This document shows positions 1-8,242 of a stretch of DNA of 64,000 nucleotides, piece after piece; within the stretch, counting starts at the first letter, position 1; each line of letters begins with the position of its first letter. The stretch comes from Novimethylophilus kurashikiensis (GTDB taxonomy: Bacteria; Pseudomonadota; Gammaproteobacteria; Burkholderiales; Methylophilaceae): assembly GCF_003112435.1 (NCBI RefSeq), contig NZ_BDOQ01000002.1, positions 310,001 to 374,000 of the forward strand. Reading direction: 5' to 3'. Both the position numbers and the translations under genes were made by a program. The notes below the pieces were generated by a model. The model was not told the origin of the DNA, ran no database searches, and worked only from the letters and a program-made list of their open reading frames with translations.

Positions 1-1
1 G

Positions 2-235
2 GATACATTCCTTTCTTCAACCGGCCCCCTTGCAAGTAGAACAGACGGGATTAATAGCTCAATTAAGAGTATCGACGATCAGCGTACGACGCTTAACAAT
101 CGATTGGCAGATATTGAAAAACGCTATCGTGCCCAATACACGGCGTTGGATACCTTAATGAGCCAGATGACATCTACGAGTAATTATTTGACGCAGCAAT
201 TGGCGAGCATCTCGGCCTCTACCAGCAGTAAATAA
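2..235 (+). CDS. fliD: Flagellar hook-associated protein 2 (filament cap), C-terminal fragment
   Basis: The reading frame is open from the left edge of the window to a TAA at 233-235, so only about the last 77 residues of the gene are present. FliD caps the growing filament and helps flagellin subunits fold into it outside the cell. The visible part is a Ser/Thr-rich coiled region ending in ALDTLMSQMTSTSNYLTQQL, which matches the usual FliD C-terminal helix (a leucine/methionine heptad followed by S-x-YL-xQQ). The fliS and fliT chaperone genes follow at once, the standard order fliD-fliS-fliT. The gene is cut by the window edge, not naturally truncated. Confidence 0.85.
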   Translation, partial: DTFLSSTGPLASRTDGINSSIKSIDDQRTTLNNRLADIEKRYRAQYTALDTLMSQMTSTSNYLTQQLASISASTSSK

Positions 236-256
236 AGCATAAACCTGGAGAACAAA

Positions 257-706
257 GTGAATACTTCGGCAAGAAATGCAATGAATGCATATGCGAAGAT
301 GGGGCAGGATGTCGCGGTGGAAACGGCTTCTCCGCATAAATTGATCAGCATGCTCTATGAAGGAGCCATTCTTGCAATAGTCAAAGCCAAGGCTTACATG
401 CAAAACGGCGAGGTTGCTGCGAAGGGCGAGTCCATTTCAAAGGCTATGTCTATCATCAATCTTGGCTTGCTAGCGAGCTTGGACACCTCTGTAGGAGGTG
501 AATTGGCTCACAATTTGCAGATGCTGTACGAATATATGTTAAGGGTGCTGCTGGACGCGAATATCCAGAATGACTCCGCAAAACTTGATGAAGTTGCTGT
601 TTTGTTGCGTGACTTGAAAGGTGCATGGGATGCAATCGAAGGCAAAACCCAGGCGGAGGCCGCAGCCCCTGTCGAACGTGCATCTGTGAGTTACGCACGC
701 GCATGA
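257..706 (+). CDS. fliS: Flagellin export chaperone FliS
   Basis: This 149-residue protein has the size of FliS, the cytosolic chaperone that binds the C-terminus of flagellin and keeps it unpolymerised until export. Family features are the N-terminal stretch with ASPHKLISMLYEGA, where FliS proteins carry their conserved P-x-x-L-I-x-x-L-Y/F-x-G motif, and a helical body with a Y-x-Y-M segment near residues 95-100. The start is GTG at 257, preceded by ACCTGGAG at 243-250. It lies 21 bases after fliD, and its TGA stop overlaps the ATG of fliT in an ATGA, suggesting translational coupling. Confidence 0.9.
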   Translation: MNTSARNAMNAYAKMGQDVAVETASPHKLISMLYEGAILAIVKAKAYMQNGEVAAKGESISKAMSIINLGLLASLDTSVGGELAHNLQMLYEYMLRVLLDANIQNDSAKLDEVAVLLRDLKGAWDAIEGKTQAEAAAPVERASVSYARA

Positions 707-1017
707 GCGATGAACTCCTCAGCGAGTACCGCCGCCTGTTGACGTTGAGTCAATCGCTGGCTGAGGCTGCCAAATCTGGAGAGTGGGATGCGGCAATTGC
801 GTTGGAACAAGCGCGCGCGGAAGTAGTCCATAAGATTGAAACGCTCGGTCATCAGATGCTTTCTAATGAAACGAGTGTTGAGGTTGCATCGCTGATTCGA
901 GATGCTTTGGCATGTGATGAGTCTGCTAAATTCGCGTTAGCCACGGCGATGGGCGATTTAAAAGAGCTCATCGATTCCACAGTGAACCAACGCCGGTTGG
1001 GAGATAGTTACTTGTAG
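703..1017 (+). CDS. fliT: Probable FliT-type flagellar chaperone
   Basis: This is a 104-residue, mostly helical, charged protein. The ATG at 703 overlaps the fliS stop by four bases; the open frame runs further upstream but only inside fliS, so 703 is the natural start. FliT proteins are small helical chaperones of the cap protein FliD and, in enterics, also hold back the FlhDC regulator. Sequence identity in this family is low, so the call rests mainly on position right after fliD-fliS, on size, and on the helical pattern with a short basic C-terminus (NQRRLGDSYL). A general helical flagellar protein of unknown role is the alternative. Confidence 0.7.
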   Translation: MSDELLSEYRRLLTLSQSLAEAAKSGEWDAAIALEQARAEVVHKIETLGHQMLSNETSVEVASLIRDALACDESAKFALATAMGDLKELIDSTVNQRRLGDSYL

Positions 1018-1052
1018 TTCATGCAGGACAATGAAAGGACAAGCTTGCTTTC

Positions 1053-1268
1053 ATGGTTCCCCCCGAAATTCGATTTCCTTCCGCCAATATTTCACCTGGC
1101 AACGAAGCGATAGCGCATGTAGATGCAACGCATCCTATCCACCCCCGCGAGCCAATTTCTGGCCTTCCGTTAAATAACTCAGCTGAAGACCGAAAGAAAA
1201 AGAAAAAAGATTCATCATCTGATCCGCATACCTCGGAAGAGGGCCATATCGTCGACGACTATGCTTGA
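1053..1268 (+). CDS. Small hypothetical protein in flagellar cluster
   Basis: This 71-residue frame starts at ATG 1053 and ends at TGA 1266-1268. It is proline-rich in the first half, carries a lysine block (DRKKKKKDSSSD) near residues 46-57, and ends in HIVDDYA. It has no signal peptide, no membrane segment and no recognisable domain. Ribosome binding is weak (AGGAC about 13 bases upstream). It fills the gap between fliT and the DUF2802 gene on the same strand, and leaving it out would leave an unusual hole in a packed cluster, so I think it is real. It looks disordered and could be a small accessory of flagellar assembly, but that is only a guess from location. Confidence 0.5.
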   Translation: MVPPEIRFPSANISPGNEAIAHVDATHPIHPREPISGLPLNNSAEDRKKKKKDSSSDPHTSEEGHIVDDYA

Positions 1269-1307
1269 TGTTGATACCATCGCGTGCATTCATCCATGGA
1301 GTCCGAG

Positions 1308-1673
1308 ATGGACGCAATCGTAATTACCTGGCGTGAGTTGTTGGTGGTACTCGTTATCGTGCTTGGTGTCTATGTTGCCGAGATGCTGCTGATGATGCGA
1401 TCGAGCGGTAACTTGCGGAGGCCGCGCTGGCTGGGGCTGATCCAGGAAAAAAAGTTCGAAACGGAGCTGCGCCAGGAGTTGGAGGCGTTGCGCGAACGCA
1501 TTGAGCAACTTGAGGCGAACTTGCCGATCAAAAATGAAGAAGGTGAAACCGATACCCCATACAATCGGGCGATCCTGCTTGCTCGCCAGGGTTATGATGC
1601 GGCGCGTTTGTCTGAAGAGTGCGGTATCTCGCGTGGCGAGGCCGAATTAATCGTTTCCATGCAGAAGCGATGA
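1308..1673 (+). CDS. DUF2802 family membrane-anchored protein
   Basis: This 121-residue protein has one N-terminal membrane helix (about residues 8-25), a basic stretch, a coiled coil (FETELRQELEALRERIEQLE) and a C-terminal helix-turn-helix-like segment with LARQGYDAARLSEECGISRG and a following GEAELIV. That last block is the hallmark of the DUF2802 family, found next to fliK and flhB-like genes in beta- and gammaproteobacterial flagellar clusters; its biochemical role is unknown. I chose ATG 1308 because GGAG at 1298-1301 is well spaced. A GTG at 1284 or ATG at 1296 would add eight or four residues. The stop overlaps the next start in an ATGA. Confidence 0.8.
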   Translation: MDAIVITWRELLVVLVIVLGVYVAEMLLMMRSSGNLRRPRWLGLIQEKKFETELRQELEALRERIEQLEANLPIKNEEGETDTPYNRAILLARQGYDAARLSEECGISRGEAELIVSMQKR

Positions 1674-2713
1674 TTCACAACGATATCCAGAACCAGCTGG
1701 CTTTACTGGTCAAGACATCCGCTGCGCCACTTATCGAAGTGGCGCAGGATGTTACCGAAACCCCGCAGTGGGTGCCGGGAGAGCGACTTCCTGCTTTTGT
1801 GCTGGCCAGTTTGCCCAACGGGCGTTTTCAGGTTCAGATCCAGGATCAGGTTCTGGATATGAACCTACCGCGTAATTCCGAGCCAGGACAGAAGCTCGAT
1901 CTCACCTTTGTATCTGCAACGCCCCGAATGACCTTTGCGCTGGCTGGCGACCTGGCTAAAGCCCTCCCCGCCAACAGCGGGGTAAGTCTTAGTGAAACTG
2001 CAAAATTTCTTGGTGCCTTGATTCAAAAAGGCGTCTCTAATACTGATGCAGCGACTACCAATAGGGTGGTTAGAAACGCGCCGATTTTAGCGGGTGAACC
2101 TCCTGCCAATATTCGAGAATTTGCAGCGGCGCTCAAGACTGCGGTGACACAAAGCGGGCTGTTCTATGAATCCCATCAGGCGCAATGGGTGAGTGGCGAA
2201 CGCAGCTTGTCTATCCTCATGCAAGAGCCACAGGCTCAGTTGCCATTGGCGCATGCCACAACGAATACGATGACTCAAGTCAGTGCCGATACCAAGACAG
2301 CACTGGATAATAATCTACAGCCTACATTACAACCCGGGCGCGATGCAGTGCACCCGCAAGCAGCCCCCCTCGTCCAGCAGCAGCTGGAAGCCTTGGATAC
2401 TCGCCAGATCGTTTGGCAAGGCCAAGTATGGCCAGGACAAAATATGGACTGGCAAATCGAGGAGGACGCTTCTCATCCTGACTCGAACTACGACGACGAG
2501 ACGCCGCAATGGCGCACGCGCTTGCATCTCGATTTGCCGAGCTTGGGCGGTGTGACTGCCAGGTTGGCTATAGACCGTGCGGGTATTCGAGTGGAAATGG
2601 CTACGGAAAAAAGCGATAGTGCCAATGTGTTGAAAAACGAAATGACGCAGTTGGCGACGTCGATGGAAGCTTCTGGCATCAAGGTGGCAGGCTTGACGGT
2701 GAAGCATGGCTGA
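1670..2713 (+). CDS. FliK-like flagellar hook-length control protein
   Basis: This 347-residue protein begins at ATG 1670, overlapping the previous stop. The middle is poorly conserved and rich in Gln, Ala, Thr and Pro, as in FliK proteins. The C-terminal 90 residues look like the Flg_hook domain: WRTRLHLDLPSLGGVTARLA, then a strand RAGIRVEM and helices ending in SGIKVAGLTVKHG. FliK-type proteins are secreted during hook growth, measure hook length and trigger the export-specificity switch through FlhB. The next gene is a lone FlhB C-terminal domain, which supports the call. A separate canonical fliK may exist elsewhere in the genome, so I leave the symbol blank. Confidence 0.75.
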   Translation: MIHNDIQNQLALLVKTSAAPLIEVAQDVTETPQWVPGERLPAFVLASLPNGRFQVQIQDQVLDMNLPRNSEPGQKLDLTFVSATPRMTFALAGDLAKALPANSGVSLSETAKFLGALIQKGVSNTDAATTNRVVRNAPILAGEPPANIREFAAALKTAVTQSGLFYESHQAQWVSGERSLSILMQEPQAQLPLAHATTNTMTQVSADTKTALDNNLQPTLQPGRDAVHPQAAPLVQQQLEALDTRQIVWQGQVWPGQNMDWQIEEDASHPDSNYDDETPQWRTRLHLDLPSLGGVTARLAIDRAGIRVEMATEKSDSANVLKNEMTQLATSMEASGIKVAGLTVKHG

Positions 2714-2996
2714 TTCGCCCCCACGTCAACTGGCGGTCGCGCTGGCTTATCAGGCCGGGACGGCGGCGCCGAGGGTTACTGCGAAAGGACGCGGGCTCTT
2801 GGCCGAGGCTATTATTCAGAAGGCCAAGGAAGCCGGGGTGTACGTGCACGAATCCCCTGAACTGGTCTCGCTGTTGATGCAGGTCGATCTCGATCAACGT
2901 ATTCCACCTGAACTTTATGTGGCGGTCGCTGAGTTGTTGGCCTGGCTCTATCGCCTGGAGCACGGCCACACGGAGGGGCTATTACAGCACCCTTAA
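2706..2996 (+). CDS. Stand-alone FlhB C-terminal domain protein (FhlB/FlhX type)
   Basis: This 96-residue protein matches only the cytoplasmic C-terminal domain of FlhB, the autocleaving switch component of flagellar export. It begins QLAVALAYQAG, corresponding to the segment just after the NPTH cleavage motif of full FlhB. The N-P-T-H itself is absent, so it cannot self-cleave. The rest (KAKEAGVYVHESPELVSLLM, then a short helix and YVAVAELLAWLYRLE) follows the family. Homologues can substitute for or compete with cleaved FlhB-C in some bacteria. It overlaps the fliK-like gene by 8 bases, and its 3' end overlaps the 3' end of the opposing glnD by 15 bases. Confidence 0.85.
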   Translation: MADSPPRQLAVALAYQAGTAAPRVTAKGRGLLAEAIIQKAKEAGVYVHESPELVSLLMQVDLDQRIPPELYVAVAELLAWLYRLEHGHTEGLLQHP

Positions 2997-5537
2997 CAAT
3001 TCCTGCTCGATCTCTTCTATTTCGCGCTGAGGCAAAGTCGCACTGCGGTGTCCGGAGATCATCAGCGTATCTTCTGCACGATTACCTAGAGTATTGATAC
3101 GGGCCGTATGAAGGCTCGCACCGTGTTTGAGCAATACCTGTGCGACTCGAGACAACAAGCCGGGCCGATCTCCTGCGACGAGAGATAGGACATGTTTGGA
3201 TGACCGCTCGTCAGGCTTGATAGTGACTGAGGGAGTCATGGGGAAGTGCTTTAGCCTGCGACTGATGCGTCCGGCAAGGGGCGGTTCGGGCGGTGTAGAG
3301 GCGGTCAGCCTTGGCGTTAGCTCGCGCTCAATATAGGCGATGAGGTCGCTATAGCGTACCGAGCGGTCGCTTTGGTCGAGGATCAAAAAGCTGTCCAGCG
3401 CGTAACCGTGGCGAGTGGTATGAATGCGAGCCTCGACGATGTTGTATCCCATACGCTCGAAAAATCCACAAATGCGGGCGAACAAATCGTCCCGATCACG
3501 TGTGTAGATCATGACTTGAATGCCGTCCCCGGCAGGGGAGAGGCGTGCACGCACAATAGCCTGTGCGGTTTCGACATGAGTGAGCAATAAACGTGTTTGC
3601 CAGGCAATTTCCTTGGCGTCGAGCTTGAGGAAATACTCATCGTCCAAATATTTCCACAGCGGTCGGCAGGCTTCTTCCGTGACGTCGTAATACCCCAATA
3701 CCTTGAGTGCATCTTTTTGCTTGGCCGCGATTTCCTGGGCGATATCTAACAACTTTCCATGCAAATGGCGCAACGCAGTATGGTAGAGGCTTTCCAGCAA
3801 GCGGCTCTTCCATGCGTTCCAAACACCTGGGCTTGTGCCCCGGATGTCAGCCACGGTAAGAAGGTAAAGCGCATTCAAGTGACGCACATCACCCATTTTG
3901 CGTGCAAATTTGGCAATCACTTCGGGATCGCTGATGTCCTGATGCTGGGCTGTCGCCGACATCAATAAATGCTGTTCTACCAACCAGACAACCAATTTTG
4001 CGTCCTCTTCGGGCAGAGCATGTTCGCGGCAAAAAGCCTCTGCATCTACTGCACCCAAGGTTGAATGGTCGCCGCCGCGGCCTTTCGCAATATCGTGGAA
4101 CAACACTGCCAGATAAAGCACTTCCGGCCGCTCGAACTCACTGAACAGTCGGCTGCACAAAGGAAATTCGTGGGCATTCCTGGCTTCCGAATAGCGACGC
4201 ATGTTGCGCATGACGTTCAGCGTGTGTTCGTCCACGGTGTAGACGTGGAACAGGTCGTGCTGCATCTGTCCGGTAATCCGCCCGAAAGCCGGGATGTAGC
4301 GCCCCAGAACGTCGTAACGGTGCATGCGGCGAAGCGCGTGCAGGATGCCATCCTGTGCTCTTAAGATACGCATGAAATTCTTACGATTTTCGGGATTTGC
4401 GCGGAAGGATTTGTTGATCGTATGGCGTGCATGCCAGAGCTGGCGGATTGTCGCAGGGCCCATGCCCGTCAATTGTTTGTTGTGTTGCAGCGTCAGGAAT
4501 GCTTGCAGAATGGTTTGCGGCTTTTGTTTGAACAAATCCTCCGTGCGAGCTTCGAGCCAATGGCCTCGTGCGACGAAGTTTTCGTCCAGGTCGACGCGGA
4601 TCGACTGTTCCGGATGAACAATGCTCTTTAGCGATTGCAGCAGGATTTCATTCATCAGACTGACGAATCGAGCGCAACGATAAAACTGCTGCATGAGATG
4701 TTCGCTACGAGCCAGTCCCAGGGTTCGCGCCAAGGTATCCTGATGGTCGAATAGCAGCCGGTCTTCACGGCGGTTGGAAAGGTAATGCAGGCGAATGCGC
4801 AGGTTTTGCAGCAAACGTTCATTCAGCCTGATCTGACGACATTCTTGGCTGCTGAGTAAGCCTTCCTTCATTAGTCCGTGCCAGGATGCGGGAACGCTTG
4901 CAGCGCGTGCGATCCATGCAATATTCTGCAAATCGCGCAGCCCGCCTGGGCTTTCTTTCAGATTGGGCTCCAGGTTATATGCGGTATCGTTGAAGCGATT
5001 ATGGCGCTGGGTCTGCTCTCGCATTTTTGCATCGAAGAATGCGACAGCGTTCAACCCGGAAAACACGCGCTTGAGGAATTCCTGATAGCGCTGCTTGCTC
5101 CCGGCAAGCAGGCGAGATTCGATGAGGTTGGTTTGTACGGTAACGTCCTTGGAGGCTTCCTCCAGACATTCCGGCAAAGTCCTCACACTATGGCCAATCG
5201 CCAGCCCAAGATCCCAAAGGTAGCCGACCAGTTTTTCCAGCACAGGTTCGAGTGTGGCTTCCTCGCCTTCCGGCAACAGGAACAGCAGGTCTACATCGGA
5301 TTGCGGATAAAGCTCCCCACGTCCGTAGCCGCCTACGGCAATCAGGCAGAGATCGCCAGGCAGTTGAAACTGCTTCCAGATGTCTTTCAGCAGTTGATCG
5401 ACCATCCGGCATTGTCCCCGAAGCAGGGTGGGGGCGTCACCATTGCGCTCGAAGGATTCTTTGAGTTGTTTGCGTTCGGCCTGGAGGCGGGAGCGCCAGA
5501 CCGTAACGTCTTGAGGCGGCAATATGGCGAGTTGCAT
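2982..5537 (-). CDS. glnD: [Protein-PII] uridylyltransferase / uridylyl-removing enzyme
   Basis: This 851-residue cytosolic protein is the glutamine sensor that adds UMP to, and removes it from, PII proteins, setting the nitrogen state of the cell. Domains in order are a nucleotidyltransferase (GGYGRGELYPQSDVDLLFL near residues 69-87, with metal-binding D81 and D83), a helical linker, an HD phosphohydrolase (LFHDIAKGRGGDHS, H481-D482) that carries the removing activity, and two C-terminal ACT domains (about 675-755 and 785-851) that bind glutamine. Length is normal. Its ATG shares one base with the map stop (TGATG), so the two are probably translated as a coupled pair. Confidence 0.96.
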   Translation of the reverse strand: MQLAILPPQDVTVWRSRLQAERKQLKESFERNGDAPTLLRGQCRMVDQLLKDIWKQFQLPGDLCLIAVGGYGRGELYPQSDVDLLFLLPEGEEATLEPVLEKLVGYLWDLGLAIGHSVRTLPECLEEASKDVTVQTNLIESRLLAGSKQRYQEFLKRVFSGLNAVAFFDAKMREQTQRHNRFNDTAYNLEPNLKESPGGLRDLQNIAWIARAASVPASWHGLMKEGLLSSQECRQIRLNERLLQNLRIRLHYLSNRREDRLLFDHQDTLARTLGLARSEHLMQQFYRCARFVSLMNEILLQSLKSIVHPEQSIRVDLDENFVARGHWLEARTEDLFKQKPQTILQAFLTLQHNKQLTGMGPATIRQLWHARHTINKSFRANPENRKNFMRILRAQDGILHALRRMHRYDVLGRYIPAFGRITGQMQHDLFHVYTVDEHTLNVMRNMRRYSEARNAHEFPLCSRLFSEFERPEVLYLAVLFHDIAKGRGGDHSTLGAVDAEAFCREHALPEEDAKLVVWLVEQHLLMSATAQHQDISDPEVIAKFARKMGDVRHLNALYLLTVADIRGTSPGVWNAWKSRLLESLYHTALRHLHGKLLDIAQEIAAKQKDALKVLGYYDVTEEACRPLWKYLDDEYFLKLDAKEIAWQTRLLLTHVETAQAIVRARLSPAGDGIQVMIYTRDRDDLFARICGFFERMGYNIVEARIHTTRHGYALDSFLILDQSDRSVRYSDLIAYIERELTPRLTASTPPEPPLAGRISRRLKHFPMTPSVTIKPDERSSKHVLSLVAGDRPGLLSRVAQVLLKHGASLHTARINTLGNRAEDTLMISGHRSATLPQREIEEIEQELLRVL

Positions 5538-6334
5538 CAGGGAGCCAGGGGGTTAGGAGGGCTACCAGCGGAAACGGTCAGGACTTCATAGCCTGTCTCG
5601 GTCACCAGGATGGTGTGTTCCCACTGCGCGGAAAGGCTGTGATCCTTGGTGACAATGGTCCAGCCGTCGCCTAGTTGGCGAATGTCGCGCTTGCCTGCAT
5701 TAATCATGGGCTCGATCGTGAAGATCATGCCTGCCTGCAACTTGAGTCCAGTGCCGGGTTTGCCGTAGTGCAGCACTTGCGGGTCTTCGTGAAAATTCTT
5801 GCCGATACCGTGACCGCAGAATTCTCGCACTACGGAATAACCGCTCTTTTCCGCAAAAGTCTGAATGGCATGGCCGATATCGCCCAGCGTAGCACCGGGC
5901 TTCACCTGCTCGATGCCGCGCCACATGCATTCGTGCGTGATGTCGCATAGTCGCTTGGCCTGGATGGTGCCTTCTCCGACGATGAACATGCGGCTGGTGT
6001 CGCCGTGGTAGCCGTCTTTGATGGTGGTGATATCCAGGTTAACGATGTCGCCGCTCTTCAATTTCTTATCACTTGGAACGCCGTGGCAGACCTGGTGGTT
6101 GATTGAGGTGCAGATGGACTTGGGGTAGGGCCGGTGACCTGGTGGAGCATAGTTCAAAGGGGCTGGAATGCATCCTTGCACATCAACCATGTAGTCATGG
6201 CACAGCTTGTCCAGTTCGTCGGTCGTCACGCCAGGTTTAACGAATGGGGTGATGTAGTCGAGAACTTCGCCGGCAAGGCGCCCGGCGATACGCATTTTTT
6301 CGATATCTTGCGAATTCTTGATGGTGATAGCCAT
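5537..6334 (-). CDS. map: Methionine aminopeptidase, type I
   Basis: This 265-residue enzyme removes the initiator methionine from nascent proteins. The start is the ATG at 6334 (MAITIKNSQDIEKMR), the usual first residues of bacterial Map; the frame is open further upstream but that part is not family-like. Metal-binding motifs are visible: D in NLDITTIKDGYHGDTSRMF, H in EFCGHGIGKNFHEDP, E in FTIEPMINAG and a final E in QWEHTILVTETG. It is transcribed away from rpsB, the common betaproteobacterial arrangement, and is followed without a gap by glnD. No strong Shine-Dalgarno sequence is visible before the start. Confidence 0.96.
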   Translation of the reverse strand: MAITIKNSQDIEKMRIAGRLAGEVLDYITPFVKPGVTTDELDKLCHDYMVDVQGCIPAPLNYAPPGHRPYPKSICTSINHQVCHGVPSDKKLKSGDIVNLDITTIKDGYHGDTSRMFIVGEGTIQAKRLCDITHECMWRGIEQVKPGATLGDIGHAIQTFAEKSGYSVVREFCGHGIGKNFHEDPQVLHYGKPGTGLKLQAGMIFTIEPMINAGKRDIRQLGDGWTIVTKDHSLSAQWEHTILVTETGYEVLTVSAGSPPNPLAP

Positions 6335-6366
6335 GGTGCTTAACAGGCGGAAAACGTGACTCCGCC

Positions 6367-6396
6367 TTGAATGGGGATGGGCGCTTATGTTAACAT
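6367..6396 (+). promoter_or_regulatory. Candidate rpsB promoter overlapping a 12-base palindrome
   Basis: TTGAAT (6367-6372) is followed after 18 bases by TAACAT (6391-6396), with TGT just before it giving an extended -10. The -10 lies in the perfect palindrome TATGTTAACATA (6386-6397), so the same hexamer can be read on the - strand towards map, although no good -35 is visible on that side. This is the only plausible sigma70-like site in the map/rpsB intergenic region. It was read by eye, with no start-site data. Confidence 0.45.
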
Positions 6397-6430
6397 ACGC
6401 GGCCTTTTCATGATGAGAAGGCAATTCACA

Positions 6431-6488
6431 CATACGCCACGTACAGGGTGCTCGGCTTAAACAACTTTCCGGGTTTCTGCGGCGTATG
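6431..6488 (+). promoter_or_regulatory. Structured rpsB 5' leader (candidate S2 autoregulatory element)
   Basis: The untranslated leader contains CATACGCC (6431-6438) and its exact complement GGCGTATG (6481-6488), bracketing about 42 bases and ending just before the GGAG and AGGAG sites upstream of the rpsB start. A C-G and a G-U pair extend it inwards after one mismatch. In gammaproteobacteria ribosomal protein S2 represses its own mRNA through the rpsB leader; whether this stem does the same is inference. Confidence 0.4.
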
Positions 6489-6516
6489 GAGGATCTAACC
6501 CTTACAGGAGATTAAA

Positions 6517-7269
6517 ATGTCAGTAACCATGCGTCAAATGCTGGAGGCGGGCGTCCATTTCGGCCACCAGACCCGCTATTGGAATCCCAAGATGGCTCCG
6601 TTCATCTTCGGTGAACGCAACAAGATTCATATCGTCAATCTAGAAAAGACCCTGCCGATGTTCCAGGACGCACTCAAGTACGTCCGCCAAGTCGCAGCAA
6701 ACAAGGGTCGTATCCTGTTTGTCGGTACCAAGCGTCAAGCACGCGAAATCATCAAGGAAGAAGCAGTCCGCGCCGGTTGTTCCTTCGTCAACCACCGTTG
6801 GTTGGGCGGTATGCTGACTAACTACAAGACGGTCAAGCAATCCATCAAGCGCCTGCGCGATCTGGAAGCTATGATCGCCGACGGCAGCATCGAACGCGTA
6901 AGCAAGAAGGAAGCCCTGGTTCTGAAGCGCGAAATGGAAAAGCTCGAGCGTTCCATCGGCGGCATCAAGGACATGGGCGGTCTGCCTGATGCGATCTTCA
7001 TCGTCGACGTCGGTCATGAATCCGGCGCTGTGACCGAAGCCGGCAAGCTGGGTATCCCCGTCATTGGCGTGGTCGATACCAACAACAGTGTTGAAGGCGT
7101 GACCTATGTGATCCCGGGTAACGATGACTCCAGCCGTGCAATTACGCTGTACGCCCGCGGCGTGGCTGACGCAGTGCTGGAAGGCCGTGCGCAAAGCCTG
7201 GCGGAAGTCGTGAAGATGGTTTCGCCGGAAGAAGAGTTCGTCGAAGTCGAAGAAGGCGCGACGAAGTAA
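6517..7269 (+). CDS. rpsB: 30S ribosomal protein S2
   Basis: This 250-residue protein of the small ribosomal subunit helps dock S1 and is needed for initiation. The N-terminus has the family signature [20 protein letters not shown] and further blocks such as [13 protein letters not shown] and [10 protein letters not shown]. The C-terminus is acidic ([13 protein letters not shown]). A strong AGGAG at 6507-6511 precedes the ATG. It is followed by an intrinsic terminator-like hairpin and then tsf, the normal pairing; partial read-through at that hairpin would set the ratio of S2 to EF-Ts. Confidence 0.98.
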   Translation: MSVTMRQMLEAGVHFGHQTRYWNPKMAPFIFGERNKIHIVNLEKTLPMFQDALKYVRQVAANKGRILFVGTKRQAREIIKEEAVRAGCSFVNHRWLGGMLTNYKTVKQSIKRLRDLEAMIADGSIERVSKKEALVLKREMEKLERSIGGIKDMGGLPDAIFIVDVGHESGAVTEAGKLGIPVIGVVDTNNSVEGVTYVIPGNDDSSRAITLYARGVADAVLEGRAQSLAEVVKMVSPEEEFVEVEEGATK

Positions 7270-7278
7270 TAGCTTCCC

Positions 7279-7305
7279 AAAAAGGGGCGATTCGCCCCTT
7301 TTTTT
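7279..7305 (+). terminator. Intrinsic terminator/attenuator between rpsB and tsf
   Basis: GGGGCG (7284-7289), a three-base loop ATT and CGCCCC (7293-7298) form a short strong stem flanked by five A and seven T. It sits 9 bases after the rpsB stop and 57 bases before tsf. An equivalent attenuating hairpin between these two genes is known in enterics. Confidence 0.8.
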
Positions 7306-7361
7306 ATACCGTCGATTCCGACGATATTCGATTCAGTTAACAAGATTTGAGGAGTACGAAA

Positions 7362-8237
7362 ATGGCGGAAATTACCGCAGGCATGGTCAAAGAACTGCGC
7401 GAGCGCACCGATGCACCGATGATGGATTGCAAGAAGGCACTCTCCGAAGCTGAAGGCGATATGACCCGTGCCGAAGAAATCCTGCGCGTCCGTTTCGGTA
7501 ACAAGGCCAGCAAGGCTGCTGGTCGCGTGGCTGCCGAAGGTACCGTGGGCATCTATATCAGCGCTGACGGCAAGCAAGGTGCGATGATCGAAGTCAACTG
7601 CGAAACCGACTTCGTGGCCAAGAACGAAGATTTCCTGGCCTTGACCCGTAACGCTGCCGAGTTGGTTTCCAAGCACAACCCTGCTGACGTGACCGCGCTG
7701 TCCGCGCTCAAGATTGGCGATTCCACTGTCGATGAAGTGCGTGCTCAGTTGGTCGGCAAGATCGGTGAGAACATGGCCATCCGCCGTTTTGTGAACTTCA
7801 ACGCCCAAGGCAAGCTGTCCAGCTACGTGCACGGCGGCAAGATTGGCGTCATGGTAGATCTGGTTGGCGGCGACGAAGCCTTGGCTAAGGATATTGCGAT
7901 GCACATTGCAGCTGCCAAGCCTAAGTCCCTGGATGCTTCCGGCATCTCCCAGGACCTGATTGACGCTGAGCGTCGCGTGGCGATTGAAAAGGCCCGTGAA
8001 GGCGGCAAGCCCGAAGCGATGCTGGAAAAGATCGCCGAAGGTACCGTGCAGAAGTTCCTGAAGGAAGTGACACTGCTCAACCAGCCGTTCGTTAAGGACG
8101 ACAAGCAGACCATCGAGCAGTTGCTAAAGTCCAAGGGCGCCAGCGTTGCCAGTTTCTCCATGTTCGTGGTGGGCGAAGGCATCGAAAAGGTTGTCACCGA
8201 CTTCGCCGCCGAAGTGGCTGCTGCTGCCAAGGTCTAA
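7362..8237 (+). CDS. tsf: Translation elongation factor Ts
   Basis: This 291-residue factor exchanges GDP for GTP on EF-Tu. The N-terminal UBA-like domain has [20 protein letters not shown], the EF-Ts signature, and the core has [14 protein letters not shown], the second signature. I use ATG 7362 because GAGGAG (7349-7354) is spaced correctly and the protein then begins MAEITAGMV as in relatives. Length is normal. It is 5 bases upstream of pyrH and probably co-transcribed with it and frr. Confidence 0.98.
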   Translation: MAEITAGMVKELRERTDAPMMDCKKALSEAEGDMTRAEEILRVRFGNKASKAAGRVAAEGTVGIYISADGKQGAMIEVNCETDFVAKNEDFLALTRNAAELVSKHNPADVTALSALKIGDSTVDEVRAQLVGKIGENMAIRRFVNFNAQGKLSSYVHGGKIGVMVDLVGGDEALAKDIAMHIAAAKPKSLDASGISQDLIDAERRVAIEKAREGGKPEAMLEKIAEGTVQKFLKEVTLLNQPFVKDDKQTIEQLLKSKGASVASFSMFVVGEGIEKVVTDFAAEVAAAAKV

Positions 8238-8242
8238 GCACT

